Assembly (NCBI GenBank): GCA_905183005.1
Contig: CAJJDO010000066.1
Coordinates: 336,819 to 400,818, forward strand
Source: Paramecium pentaurelia
Taxonomy: Eukaryota > Ciliophora > Oligohymenophorea > Peniculida > Parameciidae
Direction: 5' to 3'
DNA: 64,000 nt
Below, in pieces: positions 49,431 through 62,250 of the stretch (within the stretch, counting starts at the first letter, position 1; the number at the start of each line of letters is the position of its first letter). Under the pieces are notes generated by a model that saw only the letters and a program-made list of their open reading frames with translations, ran no database searches and was not told the DNA's origin. The position numbers were made by a program, and so were the translations under genes.

Positions 49431-52256
49431 TATTCTCTCTGTATTTTAATCATCCTTAGAAAATAGTTACTAATCTCAAAGTAGTATATTTTTTAATATT
49501 ATCCAGCAATTGTTTCTTTTCTTGTTATATCTAAATCCTTAGACTTTGAAGCAGGAGAAGCCTTCATTTTTTAAGAAGCATTTTCATTAGGCATTAATAT
49601 GCTATAATCTTTTTAATAAAGAGGGGGTTGCATTTTGAAAAGCAATGTTAATTTTACATCAAGTAAAAATGATATTTGAATATTATAAAGAATATTATTA
49701 ATGAATTATAAATTTTTGTATTATATTAAGTATTTTTTTTGAAATTCTTATTATAAATTAGTTTAATGAAAATGTTGATCCTAAATTGTTATTCATTTTG
49801 CTTCAAGCAACTAACTCTTCAATCAATATTTAGATGGTTCTTCTTAAATTAATGATTTTTATTTTGAAAAAAAGAATATTTATAGTGTTTGCTTTTACTG
49901 GTTGTTTAAATCAAACTAAAAATTCCTTCCATTGTCATTTGAGTATAATATAACTGCTTGCAGTATATTTCAATAATTCTTTATATTTTTTAATAATAAT
50001 AGTCTTTTTTTTAAATGAAATCTGTTTAATGAGAATCAAAAAACGAAGAAATTACAATTGAGAGAAAATATAAATATTATTAAACACACGCCTATTATTT
50101 AAATCATTTGATATTGAGGATGAAAAGTAATAAAGCTTTAAAATTACAATTCATTTAAATTAGAAATTAATTCTTAATCTCTTTATTATGTTAAAATGCA
50201 AATACTATCCATCTTTTATTTACACGATAAGTCAGTTAAAAACTTGATGAAATATATCTCTATTTTGGATTTTAGGTCTAAATTGTAAAGGAACTTAATT
50301 ACTATTCTTTTTTTTTTGATCTATTTTGCAAATATTAAATTATGTTAATATAATAATATATTAAATCTATTTTTATCAATTTATAGATTATATTAATTTT
50401 GATATTCCTATTTGATTTTGTTTAATTATTAGACATTTTTTTGAGGGGAAAAGAATGAGTTTATTCTAGTTTATAACAAAAAAAATATTAATAATTCTAT
50501 TTGATAAATAATGAGTAAGCTCAAATACAAACTCAGTAGGATTTTCAACATCGGATTTTTTGGAATAAAAAATGGATAATCAACCTTAAAGATTAATAGT
50601 TTTCCTTGAATAGTAGAAATAGATTTAAGCACAAATAAAAAATAATATTAGATAGTTGATGCAATAAAGAAATTTTAAAATTAAATTGTATTTTAAATTT
50701 AAAATAAGTTGGAAAATAATAAAATGCTTATATTGAATTAATGCTTAATTTCAAAGGAATTAATAAGAACCAGAAATACTGATTTTTGGTCAAATTAGAA
50801 CAAATCAATTGTATTGAACGAAGCTTCAAAAGTTTTTAGAAATTACCAAAGATATGATGCTATAGTTTTTATATTTAAATCCATAATTAAACTTAAATTT
50901 TTATTAGTCAATTTATTCTTCAATACTAGAGATCAATTATTTAAAAATTAGATTAATTTTAGTAACATAATCTTTTTTCTATAATTACTTTAGATATATC
51001 TAACAATTTTAATCGACCATTTTAGTAATGTTTTCAAATAATTAAGAATTTTCTGAAAACCTAAGTTGGATTGAATGAATAGTATTTAGAATATATTTTA
51101 ATCATTCATCTGTTATGATCTAAAACAATGTTGTTCATTATTTTTTCCTGTAACTACATAGATAACTTAGTTTATCATTTAAATTAAAAGATTTATTAAT
51201 TACTTTTTTTATTTGAAACTATATTCATATTTTTTAATGATTTAGTTTAGTTTTTGTAGTTAGTTCTTATTAATTTATGATTTTTAAGGCTACAAAAAGT
51301 TGTTTATTTATACTCTGCTATTTATATGTTAAGTCCTCTCTTAAGTCTATCTTGAAATCCTATAATTCTTATTTTAAAATAATTTTTCATCATTATCTAA
51401 ATAATGCTAATAATAATTATTGAAATATTTTCTTTGTCTTTTCTTAGAGATTTAAAGGATTTTTAAGAGATCAGAATTTAGCTATTTAAAATCTGGAACT
51501 GATAACAAATCTATTAGATTAAGAGAAGGAAAAATTTAATTTGAGGGGAAGAAGTAATAAAATTTGAACTACATATTGCATTTTTGTTTTTCTTAGGAGA
51601 AAAAGTTTTTGAATTTTATTTCATTAAAATCATAATCGGATTCTACAATAGACTCTAAACTTTAATGAAAAACACATATTCTAAATTTTTAAACCGATTG
51701 ATTTTTTTTTCTATTAACATTGTTTTTTAAGTATATAAGTTGATAGAATTATAAAACTTTCATTTGAAAGAGCATGCATGAATTACTAAAAATCGAGAAA
51801 AGATAATGCAAAATTAATTGGCAAATAATAAAGTAAATGGTAATATTTATTTATAAAAATCAACAATTTATTTAGTTCTTTTGTTATGACAAGTCAAAAG
51901 TAGTACTTTAAATGAAAAAATAGTTTTTAAAATGAAAAGTCCTTTTTAATAATTAATAAAACAAGGTAGTTTTCTTTTCTTTTTTAAAACCAAATGTCAA
52001 AATAGGTTAATTAAAATACTGGTATATAAATGGAACAAATGTTTGTAACTCATTTGTTTTTTTTATCAAAATAAATTTAATTCTTTATTATGATATACTA
52101 AAATTAACAATGAGAATGATAGAATATTTAAAATTATTCGTCGAAAATTTTGTACATAAAATAGAATTTTATATTTTTTCTTTAGTATTAAAAAAGTTGT
52201 TATATTTCAATCTTCTAATAGACAATATAATTCATAAATTAAAATATTAAAATAAA
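49431..52256. other. AT-rich stretch, no gene recognised
   Basis: 2.8 kb of AT-rich DNA in which I see no motif or repeat worth calling. Confidence 0.4.
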
Positions 52257-55200
52257 ATGATCATTTTTTTCTTGATAATCCAAAAGATCACTATGTTCAA
52301 ACCTGAGATAAAGGAGAATGATATCACCTTGTATCCAACATAAGGAGAGTACTTTAAATTCTATATCAATGAAATTCTATATTTAACTAGTTCCCTACCT
52401 GAATTATCATCATTGACATGTAATTTGAATTCTTAAGTTCCTTATGTAGATTTAATCAATACTCTTTAAGAGACTTACCTAACAGAAGGCGAAAGTAAAT
52501 ATCATCAATATTATAATAGATTTTAAATCAATATCTTCAAATATTACGCATTTTGCTGCTTTGACCTATAACAACTAAGTTATTATATATGAATGGATAA
52601 ATGAAATCTTAAAATAAGTTGGATAAACTCTGAACATTGATTCTTCAATTAATTGTTTTAGCATCAATTTATTTTTAGATTCTTCAATTTTAGTTGATTG
52701 CTATAATAATGAATAGTTTTCTTTAATGAACATAATAAATGCATAATCAATTATTGTGTATTAAGCTGAATCCTATATGCCTAATTCAACCGAAATATAA
52801 TCAATTGTAAATGGAACAAAAAATTTTATAATCTATACCTAATATTTTCAGAATTATTCTATTATTTCGCTATTTTCAGAATAATTTGATAATTTAAGCA
52901 GCTTTAACTCTACATTTATTGATTTTGATATTTCAAATAGAATAAATCCTTATATTTATGCAATTAATTAGCAAGAGATTTTCTAATTTTATATATCAGA
53001 GGATTACAAGTTTGTATAAATATCTAATAACACATTTATTTGGTGTTTGAAATTTACAATTATTAATGCATATTATAATTCAAAATCTTTTTCTTAATGT
53101 GATCAAATATAGGTATTATGTGAAGTGACTAAATATAATGGGCCATTACTGGTTTTTTTTGGGGGATGTGAAAACTCAATAATCTATTAAGGTTAAAGAA
53201 GTATTGACTTTTCTTTTCAAAAAGTACTCTAAAATAACTAATTTGTCATTTATTCAAATTATTCAGATGATAAAATAAGAATTTATTTCTATCAAGAGAT
53301 TTCTTCTTACTAGATAGAACATATTAAAAATAACTCTTAATTAATTTTGAATGCAAATAATGAATTATTTTCATTTAATAAAGACATAATTGTTTATAAA
53401 ATTTAATCACCAGCATTAATAATGAACCTAACTAGTTAAGAGATTGTATAAATCAACGAGAATTTTAAAATAAAATGTCACACCAGAGATTTTTAAAAAC
53501 AATTTCTCTTTTTTATAAGAGTTTAAGTTTTGTCTTAAAATGACACAAATATATATGTAATGTTTTAACCAAATTTACCTTAAATGTAAATTATCTCTAA
53601 TAATAATAATAACATTATAGTCACTTTTACTGGTTTTTCAGGATAATTATTAAATTATTCACTTAATTCAGATGAAGTATTTTTAAATTTATAACAAACA
53701 ACATTTTCTAATGCTGGTAGATTGCTATAGCAATATTATTTAATAAAAATAATTTCATAATACACATAAATGGGAAGTTTTTCTTTAGTAGGATATAATA
53801 ATTAATCCCTTGATTTTTATTATTGCCAAATCTCAATTTAGGGTTCAACTTAGTCAATCTGCTAGTAATAAAATTCGATTGAGATTTCTATAAATGCATT
53901 TTAGCTCTAAATTGCCTTAAGTATTTATCCTTAAATGATGATTGTTGGACTCAGTGATAATAATACAATTTATTTGTTTAAAAACAATTAAGAAGGCTAA
54001 TAAATTAGTTAATTAAATTATACTTTTGAATCACAGGTCTCAGAATTTCTAATCAATTATAATACTATTATAATTCGTATTCTAAATCAAGAAATTCAAA
54101 TAATGTCTTTAAATTTTACAAATACTTTTATTTTAAACTAATAGGTTATAAATAGTATTTTCAAAAATATTAAATTCAATCCAATATAAATTGTTTAGAA
54201 TACTTAATTATTTTCAAATTTCTTATATATTAACAATATTAATAATGTTATTATAGTTACAATAGATTAAAATAATTAGCCAATCCCAAATTCACTGATT
54301 TAAGTTAATTACACAATTAAACAAATAAACTTAGTAAATTAACAACTGATTTTATCATATATTTGTGATAATGGTTAAAATATTTGTTTCTAAGTTTGGA
54401 ACATTGAAAATTTGCCAAATTTTTATTATGTGAAAAGTCTTTAAAGAGTAAATTTTGATAATAACATAATAATTTAATCTGATAACTTGTTCTTTTATGT
54501 AACTTTTAGTAATTTAACTTTTTATGTTTATAATCCATTATTATCATATCATATGAGTTTATATTATATGAATGTATTAACATCTCCAATTAAATGCACA
54601 TTAGCTTTTATATTTCCATAAACAACCTTATATGAAAATTCAATAATATTTTATGAAAATAGTTACTACTAACTTAGTAATTTCTAGTATTATGATCTAA
54701 TTTATAATTTAGAAAATTTAACTTCTTACTATTAAAAAACCTATCCATAAGTGATTTACAATTACTTTGTAACTTCAGCATTAAATCAATCAGCAGTTTA
54801 ATCAACTCTTAATTAAAGCATTTCTTTTTTAGTAAATTTCACTATGTTTTAATCAGTTACTATTTAATAAGTTCATTTAAATGAATATAATTTAATAAAT
54901 ACTTAAAATACAAAGACTAAGTAACTCAATTCAATGATGATTTCAATTCCAATGAATTTAATCATTGATAGACAAGTCAATTCTTGCAAATGCATATATC
55001 CTGAATATTGTTCTATAGATTAAAGTTTAAGATAAACAAAAAATACATAAAATTTCTCATTAATAACTTCCATAAACAACTAATTTTTTGCTTTATAGAA
55101 TAACTCATTTATTTATATTGTAAATGCTGATTTTATAACTCTATCAAATTTAAGTTATGATTATTTAAATTTTAGTGAATGTTTATCATCAACATCAAAT

Positions 55201-56358
55201 AATTACAAATTATATTCAATTTGTTAAAATAATTCTTCTTAGTATTGGTTAACTTTTAGTTTAAATTCTTCTGGTTTTGTAATTCAACCATAGCTTATTT
55301 AGCTTTCAGAAACATTTTCAACAATTTATAAAATAAGGAGCCTTTTAAATCAATACTATATCTTAGGAAATATAAATTATTAGGCTCAATAGTTGTATTG
55401 GATAAACTAAACTACTAACACTTCATAATAAATATTTTATTTTAGTGATGCCGATAGTTATTGTTAAGATTTTTCAATAGGTGAATTAACAAATACTACT
55501 ATTGCTAATACATTATCAAAGACAATCATTATTTCTTCAATCATTAAGTATCTAATTGAAGAATAAAATTTAGAACTGCCAGCACTCTTTTATCAATTGA
55601 TGTAAATAGATGACCAATCAATAACACTGACAAAATAGTTTTCCTTCCAGATATAATTTTGCGATTAACAATATGCTTGTTAATATGTGAACATTTATCC
55701 TAATAATATTCTAATTCTAGAAACAGACCATAATGATGTAACTTTACTTATAGGTAATATTGATAATAGTTACATAATTGAGTTAAAAGTATAAGTTTTA
55801 TAAACACAATCAATAGCTACAGTAATTTAAACTATTCCAAATTATGGCAGTTAAATAAATTTGGGTAATTCATTTTATTAAGATGGTTATTTGATGCAAT
55901 AATTTTCTTATAATTATTATTATCTTGTTGGATTTTATAATTTAAATAATTTAGGAATAGATAATATATTTGAACCCATTTTGATGTATAATTCATTCAC
56001 ATCATACTCAAATCAATATGCAATGATTATAAATAAAACTAACTTATATCAAAATGGAATTTCCCTAAGCATATATAACTAGTCTATTATACAATCATAT
56101 TAAATTAATACCTGGAATATATCTACAGTTATTTTTTCAAGTAAAAATGATATTAATGTTTCTATATCTTGTTCGAATAATTTTTCAGAAGGTATTTATA
56201 ATATTACATTCCATCTGCCTCCATATTTTGATTTAAACTTTAGAAAATGGATTTATGCTATGCTTTTTATCATCGTTTTACTTATAGTATTATTTTGCTA
56301 TAAAATTTAATAATAGAGAAGAAAATATTAAAGTATTGATTACGAAATTGAATTATGA
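52257..56358 (+). CDS. Large type I membrane protein, function unknown
   Basis: ATG at 52257, one 25-nt intron (52495-52519) and TGA at 56356-56358 give 4077 nt, 1358 residues. It contains dozens of TAA/TAG codons read as Gln and no internal TGA. The start gives a short hydrophobic N-terminus (MIIFFLIIQKITMF), a plausible signal peptide; an in-frame ATG at 52293 would lose it. About 1300 residues of Asn/Gln/Tyr/Phe-rich sequence follow, with very many N-x-S/T sequons. Next come one transmembrane segment (WIYAMLFIIVLLIVLFCY) and a short basic-acidic tail ending YQSIDYEIEL. Repeating beta-like segments suggest propeller-like folds, but this is only an impression. I know no family name. Its intactness contrasts with the relics around it. 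Confidence 0.85.
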
Positions 56359-57501
56359 GGTTAAAATAAAGTATAAAATTAAATTTTAATATTAATCATA
56401 AAATTCATTATGTATTTTCATTAATGTTATTATTCTTTATTTTTTTTAAGGGATCTTATTTTTTGACAATAATTACCACTTGTCAAAAGAAATCTCTTTA
56501 ATAAGAATGTTATATTTAATTAATAATAATATTTTTAAACAATTACAAAATTTTCATCAATTTAAGAGTAATATAAAACTTCTATTGCAATAGAGTTGTT
56601 TTTTTAATAAATTTTAAGATATTTAAATTTATGTGGAACATTGAACTTTTTTACTAAAAGCGCTCTACGCATTTTATAGTAAGTTAAGTTTTCATTCAAG
56701 TATATATTTTTAAATGAACATCTTATCATTTATTAAAACTTTATCATCAATTTCAATTTTCTGATAATCAATTATGCTTCATTAATAATATAAAAAAGAA
56801 AATTATCTCGGCTTCTTAACTGTATTTATGGTATTAGCAATTACTTTATAAAATTTAGAATTTTTTAGAGTTGATTTAACTTAATTAAAGTTTATTTCTA
56901 TATTATTATAATTCTTTGTTTACAATATTAAGGAACTATAATAAACATAAATTTAATTTATGTTTGGGTAGGTTAAATATAATTCATGAAATCAGATTAA
57001 ATATTAAATAATTTGAACTCTAAGATAATTCTAATGAATTATATCTTCTTAGAATAGTTTTGTTTTGATTTTAATTTATAACAGATTTAGGTAGTTACCC
57101 AACTTTATATTTATGACTAACACGCATGAGAAGCAAGTTGGAAATACAAAATATTTAGTAATTCATTAAATACATATATGAATTTAACTGTTGATAATTA
57201 CATCCTGCTTATTCTCATTCATCAAAAATTAATGTTTCAATAATAAAAGATGGCCATTTTCAATTTCACTAATGTAAACAATTTTTTTTGTTAAATATCT
57301 CAAGCTTATTATTTATTGTATATTTTTGGAATGAATTAGAGATTTTATTTTAGATAGTCTTTTCAGAATTTAATTTATTTATTACCTAAAAGACAGTAAC
57401 TAAATTTAAATCAAAAAAAAAACAATCAAATCATTTTATTGATAAAATTGTATGTTATAAGGTGATAAAAAAAAGAAATTTATTTAAATAAATTAATAAA
57501 A
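56359..57501. other. AT-rich intergenic
   Basis: I see no gene or RNA. The first 50 bases would hold the 3' end of the membrane protein gene. Confidence 0.45.
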
Positions 57502-58480
57502 ATGGAAAATACTTGTTCAAATCATTAGAATCTGATAAGAGATATAGACAATCCACTTAACTACAATAATATTACAAAAAATATAACCAAAGAAGAATAT
57601 GAATGTTAATTACTAAAGGTAATGATGATAATCAACTTAAAGTATATTTTAAATGGATAAATTTTAAGAATGCAAATAATTCAATTAACAAAAATAGAGA
57701 ATAGTAAAAAAGGAATTTTTTTAGGACCTCAAATCTTAAATTTATTTAGAGCAAATTTATTATTTTGAATGACTTTGAAAAATTTTAGGACAACTCTAAG
57801 AAAGAGCAAAATGGACAGTTATTTGGAAGGGAGAATAAGTCAAAAAAGTTGGTGGATATTATTAATAAATAAATTAAGATACTATCTCTTAATTAGGGAT
57901 AAAAAACGGTCTTTGGAAAGAAATAATAAAATATGTATTACTTATAAATTAATTTATTTATATTATAAAGACAGACTCAAATCTATGAAATTGGATAATA
58001 TTTAGATAATAGAAAATAGGAAATTGGATGTATATTTTGGATAATAAGATTTAATATTACAGTGGCGGTGGAGAATAAACTAGCAAAGTATAAAGGATAT
58101 ACAATGGATTGATTTGAGTGATTATTTTTGGGAATATTTTTTGGATTAATTTATTCAGGAACAATAAAAATGTATCTTCTTATTAGTTTCATAATTTTAT
58201 TAATGATTAATCAAAAAAACAAAAGTGGAGGAAGATTTTATGAAGATTAAATAGAAGGATATTCTCTTATATTGGGATATGGAGTGAAATTAGCAATTTT
58301 TTTTATGATTGGTCGGTGCAAATTATACCATTTGAAAATTAATAAGCAGACAATTTTCTACATTGATTTCAGGAGTTATTGAATAATCTTGAATTAATGG
58401 TAATGTGCAAATTTTTTGAAGTTCCAAATTAACATAAAACCGAAGACAATTTTAAATAAACGTGGTTTTTATAGGAAACT
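57502..58480 (+). pseudogene. Relic of a second MORN-like repeat protein gene
   Basis: It begins with a good start (MENTCSNHQNLIRDIDNPLN) and a typical 24-nt intron (about 57619-57642). It then loses frame. Pieces of the same repeat style as the relic at 48950 follow: AKWTVIWKGEQVKKVGGYY, GIKNGLWKEII, ENRKLDVYFGQ and a GGGE block, in at least three frames with TGA stops. I infer that the two relics belong to one family. No WD40 segment is visible here. Confidence 0.55.
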
Positions 58481-58639
58481 TATATTAATTTATTTATTGA
58501 TATTGAAAATCATTAAAAAATTTCTAATATAAATGAAAATACTTGAAGAATCAAATGAACAGTTTGAGCATATCTAACATTTATAATTTAATCTGTGTTA
58601 AATGAATAAAAATCAAGGTAATATGTGCATTTTGATATA

Positions 58640-58800
58640 TCATCATTTTAATACTGAAGTCATGGAGGATAGCAAGATATATCTTAACATTTACCATTTG
58701 CTAATATAAAATTATCATCACATTCTTTACATAAAAGATTAACATTATTTGATAAGCAGTCAAAACAATTATCTGAACATTCAAAACGACTTAAAAATTT
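58640..58800 (-). pseudogene. Fragment of a furin-like cysteine-rich protein
   Basis: The minus strand reads ECSDNCFDCLSNN, then CKECDDNFILANGKCQD. This C-x2-C spacing with GK-C is typical of furin-like or growth-factor-receptor-like repeats in ciliate surface proteins. A TGA follows soon after, and no start or membrane segment is found. Confidence 0.45.
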
Positions 58801-60569
58801 AATCCATTTTTATGGATTCATTTGACATCAATCACTCAGAATTGACTATTGAAGGAATAAATAATTATACATTATTACCACTAAATACATTCATCACCAA
58901 ATGAAATAACCATATTTACAAATCTAATCTTTACTTATTGAAAAACCTTTTATTAAATAAAAGCCTAAATAAGAATAGGATTCGCATTTTCACCTGTTTA
59001 ATTCAAATCATAAGGATAAACCAAAACTATTTAATCAATTAAATAAATTCTATTTGATTCTTATAAATTTAGAATCTTATCTAATGTATTCTTAAATTAA
59101 TAAATAAATAAAATTTATTATTCTAAAATTCAAAACTAATATATTGTCAGAACACTAGCAATTCAGCTAGGAATAAAAAGTCCTTTATTAATTTTATTTG
59201 CCTCTACATTTTTGTTCCTATATTCCGATTACTTTAAATTTTTGGGTTTAATAGATTTTTTATGCAGGATATATTAAAAATGGAATTCTAATAGAAATTA
59301 TTACTGCCTTCAATCAAAATTGGCTAGACAAAGAATTTTGGATAAAATATTATGATGTTGAATTCTTAAAAGAATATAATTAGAATGAAATTTAATAATA
59401 TTATCAAATAAAAGAATATTGGAGATATTTTCTCAAGGTTTTTTACTAAATTTACAAAGAATAATGGACCTGTAGACAATTTAAGTTTATCATTAATTTA
59501 TAAGAAGAGGGGATGATTATCATAAGACACTTTACTATAATTCAAGAATAAAATTTATTAATATCAAATTCTGAATATATAAACTATAATCATAAATATT
59601 TTCTAGATATCCATGTTTAAATAAATTAAATTAGATTAAAAATATCATTGCTAAACATTTCTTTTCTCTTATTAATTCGATATTAATTTTTAATAACAAA
59701 TTTATACTGTTTGCATTTTTAAATTTTTATTGAAAATTTAAATATTGTTTAAAAATGAGTAGCCTTTAATGATATTCTATCAATAATAATATCTAAAAAT
59801 AATATTTAATAAAAGTAGTTAAAATGATTTTCAATAATTTATTCAGTTTAACAAATGATAGAATTTCCAAATTACTTTTTTAATATTGTTAAATTACTAA
59901 ACTTGAATTCAATAATATTTTTTAATTACAATTTTTATATGTTATATATAATCATTTAATCTATGTTACTTAGAAAGGAAGTAAAGATATAATATAAATT
60001 TTATAAATTACATATATTATTTTCATGAATAATATTCATAATTATTATTATACATCAAATTTTAAAGTGGATATATTACTAATTTCAAATAGTTTGTCAA
60101 TAAACAAAAAGAAAGATGATATTTTTTATTTCTGTCTAAGAAAATAATATCTTAATGTACTAAAAATTGAAAACTTTAATAATAGAAGCTAAAATTTTAC
60201 TTCTCAGATTTGAATATTAAACCACAATAAAATTAGTATGAAAAGTATCACAGTTATGAATTTTTATGAATATTTATAAACATTATACAAAAATATTGTT
60301 AAATTACAAATTTATTTTTTTAAGAAATCTTTAAAAAGAGATATTAGTATAAATTGTTGTTATATACTTAAATGTATTTTGATTTTATATATATATATAT
60401 TGTAATACAAAAGGTTACAATATTCATAGCTATAAAAAAATTAGAACCTTCTTTAACAATATAAATGATAAAACTATATTTTGTTATTATTTTCTAAATT
60501 ATAAAAATAATAGGGTTAAAAAAATTAGAAATTAAAAAATGATGATATATTAATATTTTAGTTATTTAA
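58801..60569. other. AT-rich stretch, no gene recognised
   Basis: A TGA-free stretch at about 59050-59760 (+) would give roughly 230 residues but has no start context or domain I recognise. I treat it as unassigned. Confidence 0.35.
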
Positions 60570-61038
60570 TGGAAATCAAATTGCATGCTTTCGTATCCAT
60601 TCTTATACGTCATGTATAAAGAGTTATTTATTGAATTAATAAATTTTTGCAATTTCTGGATCTAATGGATCATCTGGATTTTCCAAAACATCATAAATAA
60701 CCGAAAGGACTATATATTTTAATTTTTTAAATTACTTTTACTTATTTTCTGAGATGGAGACCACTAATTTTATAATAAATCTAAACTTAACTATTCTTGT
60801 GAATTAATTTTTAGATGATATATAGGAGGTATGTAGCAAATTTTAGTGGTCTTAAAGGATAAACCATGAAAATATCTTTTTAATATTAAACAGCAACCTT
60901 AATAAAAAGAACCTTCACAACTTAAAATTTTTGCCTTCCATTTATAAAAATCTAAATTATCAAAAAGATTTACAAAACAATTTGTTGGTAACTCTTTGGG
61001 AGATCCTGTGATACTTTCTTAATTCTTTTTAGAGACAT
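60570..61038 (-). pseudogene. Decayed ubiquitin-conjugating enzyme E2
   Basis: The fold signature is clear on the minus strand. The N-terminal helix is MSLKRIKKVSQDL. After a one-base frameshift come PTNCFVNLFDNLDFYKWKAKIL, in two parts, and CEGSFYQGC. YIPPIYHLKINSQEQLSLDLL follows, then QWSPSQKISK. A typical 26-nt intron leads to VLENPDDPLDPEIAKF. The HPN tripeptide is replaced by HLK and the catalytic Cys of the C-L-D motif by Ser. With the frameshift near the start this points to a pseudogene. An inactive E2 variant with a sequencing error is the alternative. Confidence 0.68.
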
Positions 61039-62039
61039 ATAAATTTAAAATACTTAGATAATATTGGCAATTATATAAATATATCAATTTTTAGAATATC
61101 TGAACAGATAAAGAATTTTTTAATTGATAGAAAGTCATAAAATTTGTTATTGGATTTTTTCACCTAAATCCCTCATGTTAAAGTCTTATTTCTTTACAAT
61201 TGTGTTAATAGCATTTGATAAGAAGGATTTTGAACATATGAAAAGTAATAAAGTTTAATAAAACAATTATAAGATTGTTCCATTTTCAATAAAACGTTTA
61301 TAATTGTTGTTACCATTTCAGGCTAGAGTGAGTAATTATATTTTTGATACTATTCAACTGCAAAACTTGTTCATAGGTATTTTAAATTATTTACAAAGCA
61401 TACATTTAAATTTTTGTTTGGAATGATGTTGTGAATTTTGTTATAAGCTCTTTCATTTCACTTTTCTCTTTCAAAAATTAAATTAGATATAAAGTATTAA
61501 GGATTTTCTAAAATTGTAATTTTTAATTTCTATTAAATGCTTAATATTAAATCAATTTATGAAATACTAAATTTATTCTAATATCATGACTTCTTAAAAA
61601 TTGTTTTAGGCTTGTCCAAACTAATTTAATCAGATTTAGATTATTACTTTAAGGTGGCAAAAATAACAACTTTACTTTTTCTTTATATAAACTCTTCACT
61701 AATTATGTGCTCTAGAGTTACTTAATGTTACTTAATATAGGATCCATATTGAATATTATTACTTGCTTTGTTTCAATGATATCATTCTATAGAACTTTCT
61801 TCAAAAGCTGGTTTTAAAGCATTCCCTGACACTTATTTTTCTAGAATGAGTGTACATGTGTCAGTGCATATAGTGTTTATTAAATTTCAACGTATTTGGT
61901 GTATTATTTTGTATAGAAATTTATAAAGCAATTAGAAACTGGAAAAATGCCACTTTTGAATCTAATAACTCTTTAAACGGATAAAAAACAATAATATTAA
62001 TTTTCTTTGAATTTTAATTCTATTGTCAAAAATTATTAA
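61039..62039. other. AT-rich stretch, no gene recognised
   Basis: I see nothing supportable. Confidence 0.4.
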
Positions 62040-62250
62040 TGTGTATGTAATTTTTAAAATGAATTGACCGGATACTTTATAAATAAATTGAGTTTATGTG
62101 AAGAATGTATTCCTTATTGTAAGATATGTGGAAATTAATTTAATTGTGATAAATTCTTTGAGGGCTATTATCTGCAATTAAATTATTTAAATTGTAATGA
62201 ATAATTTGAAAAATGTCCTATTAATAGAACTAATTAAAGAAATTAATCCT
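62040..62250 (+). pseudogene. Fragment of a cysteine-rich (furin-like) surface protein
   Basis: The + strand reads LCEECIPYCKICGNQFNCDK, then FEGYYLQLNYLNC. This pattern of C-x2-C pairs followed by a GYY block is typical of ciliate extracellular Cys-rich repeats. Frame is lost soon after. Downstream DNA to about 63450 has further short coding-like runs (GNQSIECGDAASKMINC) but no continuous frame. Confidence 0.45.

Noticed and set aside
57769..58005. 78-residue reading frame starting MTLKNFRTTLR
   Set aside because: It is a shadow frame over the MORN-like relic; the family-like peptides are in other frames.
59050..59760. TGA-free stretch of about 230 codons on the + strand
   Set aside because: In DNA this AT-rich, with TGA as the only stop, such lengths arise by chance; no start context or domain was recognised.
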